Positions 22,156 through 28,244 of a stretch of DNA of 28,244 nucleotides are shown piece after piece (position 1 is the stretch's first letter; every line of letters starts with the position of its first letter). Made by a program: the position numbers and the translations under genes. Origin of the DNA: Baffinella frigidus (taxonomy: Eukaryota > Cryptophyceae > Cryptomonadales > Baffinellaceae); assembly GCA_026770585.1 (NCBI GenBank), contig MU646639.1, forward strand, positions 140,616-168,859, read 5' to 3'. Under the pieces are notes generated by a model that saw only the letters and a list, made by a program, of their open reading frames with translations, did no database searches and had not been told where the DNA came from.

Positions 22156-22282
22156 CTGTCCACATTTTCGACGGATGACTGCCGACGCATGGGAGGTTGC
22201 GCGCGAGAGAAGCTGGGTGGCAGCGCGTTCGTTGGGAAGGGGGTGCAGGCGGAACTGGTTGTGGGAGAGGAGGGGATCGTAC

Positions 22283-22420
22283 CTCCTCGCGGTTGAGTAG
22301 CAGGTGGATGGCGCGGCCGGCATTGATGGCCTCGCGCTTGGAGGGGAAGCCCGAGAGCCCCTGGAAAGTCTCAGGCGGAGCCCAGCCACTTGGGCAGGCA
22401 GGGAGCACGATTTGCACCAT
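22283..22420 (-). CDS. Exon-like segment of an unidentified gene
   Basis: From ATG at 22420: 46 codons, MVQIVLPACPSGWAPPETFQ, then GLSGFPSKREAINAGRAIHL and LLNREE, ending before a GTACGAT donor in phase 0. An inverted copy of its middle lies at 25595-25895. The frame continues upstream without a stop for a few codons, so an earlier start or acceptor is possible. Family not recognised. Confidence 0.5.
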
Positions 22421-22589
22421 CTCGCTCACGGGGTTGCCGCACTAGCTGGTCAAGTGCAATAGCCTAGCGGTCAGATGACGCGCAGAATCCGGAAGAGGAG
22501 AGGAGCGCTGCTGCGTCCCGTCGCGGCGACTCGTGCTCGTTGGTTATTTTCACTCCAAATTTTCACGTGAAGATCCACGCAGGGCTCCT

Positions 22590-22713
22590 GAGGGCTCTTC
22601 TTGGAGCCATTGGCTCGTTCTTCGAGACGTTTTCCTCTACAAAATGACTTTTGAATATCATTTTCCCTCAAAACAATGACTTTTGAATACCCCCCCCTCC
22701 AGCCCTGCGTGGG
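22590..22713. repeat. Direct repeat with 24070-24178
   Basis: GACTTTTGAATACCCCCCCC followed by TCCAGCCCTGCGTGGGT is exact in both copies; the upstream 80 bases (GGAGCC, GCTCGTTCTT) are diverged. Confidence 0.75.
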
Positions 22714-22839
22714 TTTCTTTATTTTCGCACCAGAAATCGAAATATGAAAATGGGGATTTTCATCTTCATCTCCCTGTGAAAATAAATCATTTCAGAGGGG
22801 ACCTGGTGGGGACCGCGCCGCGTCCCGGACCAGCTTGGA

Positions 22840-23040
22840 CCGACCAAAGCTCACGAAGGAGGCTCAGGTCCTGCTCTGATGCAAGAGGGGGTGCGGTCGC
22901 GCGGGGCGGGGGTCGGGTACGATGGGCGCGGCGGAGGGGGGACGGGGTACGAGGAGCGCGGCGGCGGGGAATCCGGATACGAGGTTTCGGATGAGGAGGA
23001 CGGGGTCCCGCCGCTGCCTGAGGTTCGGCGCCCCTGTCAT
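22840..23040 (-). CDS. Possible exon, conserved with the inverted copy at 24985-25065
   Basis: One minus frame reads LIRNLVSGFPAAALLVP and continues proline-rich; the inverted copy reads LIRNLVSGFHAAALL. Conservation of the peptide in two diverged copies argues that it was coding. Boundaries are uncertain (possible acceptor TTTTTTAG near 23053). Confidence 0.35.
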
Positions 23041-23317
23041 CCCAGCCGCGACCTAAAAAATTGCAGGGGCGTCTAGCTCTTGTCTTACTTGCAGCCAAAC
23101 CCGCACCCTGTGCAATCTTTCCTCGGGTTGACTAGGGAGTGGAGGTGACCCCAAAGCTCTGCAAATGAGTGGTTTGATCGTTTGGCGAGCTCCGATTTGT
23201 AGATCTACCAGAGAGGGAGGGGTCGCCGCACGACGCCTCCCCTGTTACACATCCGGCACACCCTACGAAGAAAATTCTGGTCTTGGGAGGGCTGGTGGTC
23301 GGGATCCAAGCTCTACC

Positions 23318-23420
23318 TCACTCGGGTTTACTGTCAAGACTATTCACAAGTTGGCATGCTGGGTGTGCGGTACACATCCGTCAACTTTGGACCGGAAATG
23401 AGCCTGGTCTCACCAAATTG
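23318..23420. repeat. Dispersed repeat R, reverse copy
   Basis: Shares CTCACTCGGGTTT, AAGTTGGCATGCTGGGTGTG and CCGTCAACTTTGG with the other R copies; ends in a GGTCTCACC/GGTGAGACC hairpin. Confidence 0.7.
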
Positions 23421-23495
23421 GTGAGACCAAATGGCCAGCTAGGGGTCGTCCACAGCCATGTCGCAAGGGGGGTGTTTCTCCGCAACTTCATAGGG

Positions 23496-23655
23496 AAACT
23501 CCCGGAAAGTTGGGTAGTTTCCCTACGGAATTAGGTAGGGCCTAGCTACCGTAGGCCGTAGGGCTCCTAGGACCTCCTCTCCTACGAGTCCTCGGCCTAC
23601 GGTAGGAGGTCCTAGGCAATGCCGTAGGCGAAACTACCTTCATTTTCGGGAGTTT
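23496..23655. mobile_element. Foldback element F
   Basis: A 160-bp element with AACTCCCGGAAAGTTGGGTA facing TACCTTCATTTTCGGGAGTT, and an inner pair of TACCGTAGG blocks. Confidence 0.75.
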
Positions 23656-23694
23656 TACGACTCAACTGTTCTCGGGTGGAACCTAGTGCTACCA

Positions 23695-23835
23695 CCACCA
23701 GGACTCCCAAGTGGACCTGCCGAGTTCATTCCCAAGGGTCGATCTATACCAGGGAGTTACCCTGATCTGGCAACCTTTTCATACACATAGACCTTTGGGA
23801 ACGAACTTGGTAAGTCCACTTGGGAGTCCTGGCGG
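23695..23835. mobile_element. Foldback element G
   Basis: A 141-bp element with arms of about 45 bp: CAGGACTCCCAAGTGGAC and GAGTTCATTCCCAAGGGTC face their complements. Confidence 0.82.
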
Positions 23836-24387
23836 AAAGTGCTTCACAGCCAGCCAAGATATTTCAATTTCACCTTAAGTCAACAAAGCTGATCATCGGC
23901 AGTAAGTTGCCATTTCGTTTAGATGGAATGCTCTGGGAGCAGGCATTTGACTCAAGGCTTTTGTTTTCAGGGGGGGTTGGCCTAGGTGAAATGTTCTGGC
24001 TCAGAGGGCACTTCGAGGCTCAGAGTCCACTCCAGGCCCTTGGGTGGGGTATTCCGTGCTCGTTCTTGGAGCCGTTTGCTCGTTCTTGGAGCCGTTTTTT
24101 TTATAAAAATTGACTTTTGAGATTTCCCCCTCATCAAAAATGACTTTTGAATACCCCCCCCTCCAGCCCTGCGTGGGTACCTGAACCCCCGGATGGCCAA
24201 ACCTCCAAGCACAAGAGCTTTCATAGGTCTACCTCTGACTCAGGCTATTGGTCCAATAGCCCGGGCTCTTTTCTGGGCCAAAGTTGACGGATGTACCGGA
24301 AAACCAGCATGCGAACTTGAGAAAGTCGGTGAACCTGAGTGAGGCTGAGCTAGGAGGTTCGGGGTGCCGAACCTTAGATCGCGGTAT
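23836..24387. other. No gene recognised; repeats
   Basis: Holds the direct repeat 24070-24178 and dispersed repeat R (24240-24360, forward). A plus frame at 23820-24113 has no recognisable domain. Confidence 0.45.
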
Positions 24388-24532
24388 GACCCCATCTCAA
24401 AAACTCCTTCCAAAAATAGGGTGTATGCCAACGAAATTTACTACACAGACGCTCTACTATTACTAGTATGAAAAATCGTGTGGTAAATTTTGTTGACAGA
24501 CACCCTTTCTAGAAAGCTTTATTTGAGATGAG
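24388..24532. mobile_element. Foldback element H
   Basis: CCCATCTCAAA and AGGGTGTATGCCAACGAAATTTA face TAAATTTTGTTGACAGACACCCT and TTTGAGATG. About 145 bp. Confidence 0.72.
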
Positions 24533-24573
24533 ACCCCACCCATCCTCATCACCAGAAACCTCATCACCAGAAA

Positions 24574-24681
24574 CCTACCACTGGGTACTTAACCTCACCC
24601 TTCTAGACCCTAGACCCTAGACCCTGGATCCTGCACCCGACACCCTACACCCTGGACCCTGCACCCTACACCCTACACCCT
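24574..24681. repeat. 108-bp duplicated block (first copy)
   Basis: Nearly identical to 26925-27032 (one difference seen). Begins CCTACCACTGGGTACTTAAC and runs into C-rich heptamers (GACCCTA, ACCCTAC). Confidence 0.9.
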
Positions 24682-25041
24682 AGACGTATCCGTCTACCAC
24701 AACATAGCGGACTATCAAGCAATTTCGTGCACACCCCATCAGGTGATAATCCTCAGGACCCTACGGTAGGCAATCCGTAGGGACATAGGGGGTTTCCCAC
24801 GGATATTCAAACCGATTCTCGGTGGCTCAGCCACCGAAAATCCCTTCGCATCCCGCTGTGTGGAACCCTCCGACGTGAATCAAATCGTAAATCTGCCTTT
24901 CTGCAGTTCAAGCTTGCCTTTGGGCGATTTGCTCCATTCTCAGAGAAAATCGCAAAACCCCGCCTCAAATCGAGAAAGTCAAGATCGAGATTTGGTCCTC
25001 ATCCGAAACCTCGTATCAGGATTCCACGCCGCCGCACTCCT

Positions 25042-25182
25042 CACCACACGGTGGACCAGGAACCTTTAATCAAAAGTCAACTTGCCTTGAGGCAATTAAC
25101 TTCAAGCATTTTATGGCGCAATTTGGTCACGTAACACCCTGAATTCCAGCCCTAACGAAACGTTGGTAGCCCACCGTGTGGT
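25042..25182. mobile_element. Foldback insert in the right arm
   Basis: CCACACGGTGG and CCACCGTGTGG face each other about 140 bp apart, exactly where the left arm (near 22945) has continuous sequence. It contains a lone TTTGGTCACGTAAC, the outer stem of the family C core. Confidence 0.65.
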
Positions 25183-25650
25183 ACCCCGCCCCCCCCCCGG
25201 CGCGGCCATTGTACCGGCAGCCGCCCCGCGCGTCCGCACCCTCTCCTGCATCAGAGCAGGACCTGAGCCTACTCTGTAAGCGGTGGCCCAATCTCGTCCT
25301 GGACGCCGTGGTGCCCCACCCAGACTCCCCCGTTGATATTATTTATTTTCACTGAGAGATGAAGATGAAAGTGTCCCTTGTCGTATTTCGAGTTCTGGTG
25401 CCAAAATAAAGAAAACACCTTCACGTGAAAATTTCTCCTTTTTTGGAAATTGAAAGTTCATCTCGGAACATACCAGAAACTTTGCATATAAAAAGGCGTA
25501 CGATAGCATCATTGTATGCCTAAAATAGCATATACACCCTTATCTTCGGCGTCGGAAGCCTAAGATAGCGGGACAGAACCTGTCGAGTTCCGAAATTGAA
25601 GTGGCTGGGCCCCGCCCGAGACTTTACAGGGCCTCTCGGGCTTCCCCTCC

Positions 25651-25860
25651 CCGCTCGAGGCTAGAAGTGTGACTATTTTAAAACAGGGATTCTTTTACAA
25701 GTGAAGAAACAAAAAGAGGTGTAGTAATTTCCACACTAATAGGGGCGTTTGGTCACGTGTTTGACAGAAATCTGTTAGATACGTGACCAAGCCTGCCCGT
25801 GACTGGTACTAAATTTAACAACCCCACATTTAAATTGGTCCCATTTCTAGCCTCGAGTGG
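25651..25860. mobile_element. Family C foldback element, copy C4
   Basis: A 210-bp element with CCGCTCGAGGCTAGAA and TTCTAGCCTCGAGTGG ends, flanked by CC on both sides. The uninterrupted homologous exon at 22.3 kb has CTCC-AAGCG at this point, so the element and a 2-bp duplication can be removed cleanly. About 90% of the sequence outside the hairpin core is shared with C3. Confidence 0.88.
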
Positions 25861-25895
25861 CCAAGCGCGAGGCCATCATGCCGCCCGCGCCAAAC

Positions 25896-26040
25896 CCCCA
25901 AACCTCAAACCCTAACCTCTAACCTCTGAACTCTGATCCCTAGACCCGAAACCCTAAACCCTAAACCCTAATCCCTAAAACCTAAAACCTAAACCCGAAC
26001 CCTAAACCCTGAACCCTAAACCCTTACCCCTAAACCCCAT
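25896..26040. repeat. CCCTAAA-type heptamer array
   Basis: CCCTAAA, ACCTCTA and CCTAAAA units, C-rich on the plus strand. Confidence 0.85.
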
Positions 26041-26095
26041 ACTTCAACCCCTGAATAATAAATGCTGACCCCTATCCCCCAAACGCCTTTTTCAG

Positions 26096-26142
26096 ATACC
26101 GGAGTGGGCAGAGAGCCTTTTCTGGTCGCCCCTCAGGCGGCC
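26096..26142 (+). pseudogene. Copy of the exon-like segment at 26385
   Basis: TTTTTCAG then ATACCGGAGTGGG and CTGGTCGCCCCTCA match 26385-26427 with changes; reads IPEWAESLFWSPL. Confidence 0.65.
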
Positions 26143-26384
26143 GCCACCTATCCTTTAGATCCACCAGAGCCTTAATTAATATACACCGCCACCAAGCCGT
26201 AATGTCCTCCAAAATCGGATCGGAGTTCCCCGAAAAACATTAATCACAACCCTTGTCCGGATGAAAAGCGAAGCCGTCAATGCCGGGCGCGCCACTATTT
26301 ATTATTAATCTAATTGTTAATATAGTTAATCTAATTGTTAATCTAATTAATCTAACCCGTAAACCCCAATCCCCCTGTGTGCAG

Positions 26385-26445
26385 ATACCGGAGTGGTTGT
26401 TGAGCCTGTTCTGGTCGCCGCTCACGTTGTTGTGGTTCCTCGTTC
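26385..26445 (+). CDS. Exon-like segment of an unidentified plus-strand gene
   Basis: After GTGTGCAG the frame reads IPEWLLSLFWSPLTLLWFLV. The donor is unclear (GTGTAG at 26446 is possible). Hydrophobic and not recognised. A decayed copy precedes it. Confidence 0.4.
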
Positions 26446-26449
26446 GTGT

Positions 26450-26860
26450 AGCAGGTTGCGAGCCCCATCTCAAATCCAAGTCATTTTCAACCCTAAATTG
26501 ACAAAACGGCTCCAACATTCGCCATCCGCGTCGCAGTTGCGAGCCCCACGTGCGAATTTTGACCATCATTTTGACCATCATTTTGACGTTCACACCTTTC
26601 CCTGCTGAAAAAGACACCCCGGATTAGCCGCACAGCGGGCTTCGCAGATCGGTCCGTTGATTTTCGTGGTACTAATTAATGATTGCGCAGTACAAAGACA
26701 TGTTAGTCAGAGTAGGTGGTGAGCCATTTTCACCCCTGAATTGACGAAACGGCTCCAACGTTTGCCGTCCTCGTAGCAGGTTGCGAGCCCCACGGGCAAC
26801 TTTTGAGAACCCAACGTGCGACTTTTGAGAGCCCCGCGTGCGACACCCTAAGCCCTGAAC
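26450..26860. repeat. Repeated segment without recognised gene
   Basis: GTAGCAGGTTGCGAGCCCCA and GACAAAACGGCTCCAAC occur twice (26450-26590 and 26735-26860) with diverged surroundings, including TTTTGACCATCA and ACTTTTGAGA short tandem units. Confidence 0.65.
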
Positions 26861-26924
26861 CCTAAACCCTGACCTGCAGGGAAGTTCTCAAAAATGGGGC
26901 TGCTACTCGGGATCTCCGGTTTCA

Positions 26925-27420
26925 CCTACCACTGGGTACTTAACCTCACCCTTCTAGACCCTAGACCCTAGACCCTGGATCCTGCACCCGACACCGTACA
27001 CCCTGGACCCTGCACCCTACACCCTACACCCTGAACCATTCACTCTACACCCTACTCCCTACACCTTACACAACACACCCTACACCCTACACCCTAAACC
27101 CTACACCCTACACCCCACACTCTACACCCAACACCCTACACCCTGCACCCTAGATCCTGCACCCTTCACCCTAGCCACCAAACCCTAACCCCCAGACGTT
27201 AAACCGCAAACCCTAAATGCTGACATCTACTGCATGTTCGTTCCGCCGTGCCTTTCAGAACTCCATCCCATCACTTGCGACTTCCCTACACCCTAGACCC
27301 TGAACCCTGAACCTTAAAAAACCCTGAACCCTTGACCTTAGACTATACACCCTACAGCCTGCACCCTAGACCCTAAATCCTAGGCCCTAAACCCCTAGAC
27401 CTTGAACCGTAAACCCGAAA
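26925..27420. repeat. C-rich heptamer arrays, including second 108-bp block copy
   Basis: 26925-27032 duplicates 24574-24681. The rest is ACCCTAC, GACCCTA and AACCCTG units, C-rich on the plus strand, interrupted by an exon copy at 27225-27287. Confidence 0.85.
27225..27287 (+). pseudogene. First copy of the 27834 exon-like segment
   Basis: ATCTACTGCATGTTCGTTCC matches the intact segment with about eight changes and ends abruptly in TACACCCTAG heptamers with no donor. Confidence 0.82.
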
Positions 27421-27431
27421 TAACATCAACA

Positions 27432-27490
27432 CAATCTAATCTAATCTAATCTAATCTAATCTAATGTAATCTAATCTAATGCAATCCAAT
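27432..27490. repeat. (TCTAA)n array
   Basis: About eleven pentamer units, an exception to the 7-bp rule. Confidence 0.9.
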
Positions 27491-27502
27491 CTATCTCAGC
27501 AG

Positions 27503-27556
27503 GTCTACTGCATGTTCGTGCCGCCCTCGCTCTCGGAGCTCCACCCCATCAACTTT
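27503..27556 (+). pseudogene. Second copy of the 27834 exon-like segment
   Basis: After CAGCAG, GTCTACTGCATGTTCGTGCC continues almost identical to the intact segment, then switches within the ATCAACTT codons to TAAACCCTAAACC. Confidence 0.85.
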
Positions 27557-27830
27557 CTAAACCCTAAACCCTAAACCCTGAACCCTGAACGCTAAAACCT
27601 TGACCCTAAACCCTAAACCCTAAACCCTAAACCCTAGACCTTGAGCACCAACCTTAAAATATGGAGTTGGTACCACGAAACACTTTTAGAGCCAAACGTC
27701 GCGGTCTGAAATTTTCACGTGTGCCCTTACCCTAGACCCTAGACCTTGAACGGTAAACCGTAGACCAGGTTTACTTCTAACCCCTGACCCTACACCCTAA
27801 ACCGTGAACCCTGAATCCGAAGCCCGTAAA
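27557..27830. repeat. CCCTAAA array
   Basis: Includes runs of perfect CCCTAAA units (27557-27580, 27608-27640) next to the truncated exon copy. Confidence 0.85.
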
Positions 27831-27833
27831 CAG

Positions 27834-27908
27834 ATATATTGCATGTTCGTGCCGCCGTCGCTCTCGGAGCTGCACCCCATCAACTTCGACTTCCCGGCGG
27901 CATCGGAG
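27834..27908 (+). CDS. Exon-like segment of an unidentified plus-strand gene (intact copy)
   Basis: Between AAACAG and a GTCCCC donor lie exactly 25 codons, IYCMFVPPSLSELHPINFDF then PAASE, phase 0. Two truncated copies lie upstream. It ends with both splice sites intact, so it is the likely functional member. FVPPSLSEL faintly recalls the guanylate-kinase PPS motif, but the rest does not fit, so no function is given. Confidence 0.55.
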
Positions 27909-28169
27909 GTCCCCCTGTGTTTGACTGTTTTTTGAAAAGAAATTGGTCGATTTTTTGGTGTTTGGACCCCTCTCTGCGCGTGGTTTGATTGCATTCCAGG
28001 TTGGTTACGGCAAAGTTACGTTTCTTTCGCCGTCACCGTTTCATATTATCTCTCTCTATCGCTTCTTCCCACGCTTGTGGTCACCTCTCACTCTCTCGCA
28101 CTACGTAGATATCATCAACGCAACATCTCTCTATCTCTCGCATACATAAACAAAAAATCTCTCTTTCAG

Positions 28170-28244
28170 GACCGGAGGGGCGGGGTGCCAGCAAACGCAA
28201 CAGTCGACTTCGCTTTCCAGCGCCAACTCTCTCTCTCTATCACG
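28170..28244 (+). CDS. Exon-like segment running off the window
   Basis: After CTCTCTTTCAG the frame reads DRRGGVPANATVDFAFQRQL, open in phase 0 to the window end, and would follow the 27834 segment in phase. Not recognised. Confidence 0.45.

Larger units (their letters stand above)
24985..25895. repeat. Inverted copy of 22283-23040
   Basis: Read as reverse complement this matches the left arm in the same order: LIRNLVSGF block, GGTCCTGCTCTGATGCA block, CTTTATTTT-CACCAGAA block and CTCGGGCTTCCCCTCC block. It is interrupted by a foldback insert (25042-25182) and by family C copy C4 (25651-25860). Confidence 0.78.

Noticed and set aside
21905-22429. Single 174-codon minus frame
   Set aside because: Begins at a GTG and crosses a clear donor at 22282. 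Better read as separate exon-like segments (22283-22420, 22078-22155).
26240-26617. 125-codon minus frame
   Set aside because: Crosses AT-rich simple repeats and an antisense exon copy; no domain.
27834-27908. Guanylate-kinase-like motif (FVPPSLSEL)
   Set aside because: Only six or so residues are compatible, and the following residues do not match the family. Too short to call.

Overview
This is eukaryotic nuclear DNA: GC-rich, intron-dense, full of small inverted-repeat elements, with an 840-base assembly gap (11775-12614) and long runs of plant-type telomere-like heptamers (TTTAGGG and variants). The best-supported gene is a 24-exon zuotin/DNAJC2 (GlsA) homologue. A plant-type telomere motif and a zuotin with two SANT domains fit a green alga (a prasinophyte such as Cymbomonas would fit) or another alga/protist. 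The species cannot be fixed from the sequence.

Layout. 1-5138: no convincing gene; hairpins, short foldback elements with TA duplications (families A-D), two heptamer arrays (2315-3140, 3955-4515), and at 4521-4597 a decayed copy of one zuotin exon. 5139-6131 (minus): an ankyrin-repeat reading frame with one in-frame TAG. 6132-7127: foldback elements, some nested. 7128-20333 (minus): the zuotin gene, with a J domain (HPD motif), zuotin homology region, charged K/E/A region and two SANT domains. All 23 visible exon-exon steps use GT-AG and stay in phase; the coding sequence is 1833 nt plus whatever lies in the gap, spread over 13.2 kb. 20340-21680: no recognised gene. 21683-23040 (minus): unidentified, possibly coding exons. 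23040-24985: foldback elements and repeats. 24985-25895: a diverged inverted copy of 22283-23040. 25896-28244 (plus): unidentified exon-like segments in C-rich heptamer arrays.

Three patterns stand out. (1) Introns consist largely of tandem heptamers; the motif changes from intron to intron (TTTAGGG, TTTGGGG, GTGTAGG, TTTGTGG, TTTCGGG, GGTGCAA, TTTAGTG) while the 7-bp period is kept. (2) Heptamer polarity follows transcription: G-rich on the plus strand through the minus-strand gene, C-rich on the plus strand where exon-like segments run plus, so pre-mRNA would carry CCCTAAA-type sequence. (3) Many exons have one to four partial, decayed copies of their own edges in the flanking intron, usually including the splice junction. 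Together these suggest introns that grow by repeated capture of exon edges plus local spread of telomere-like heptamers. All functional statements are from reading the sequence; no database search was run.
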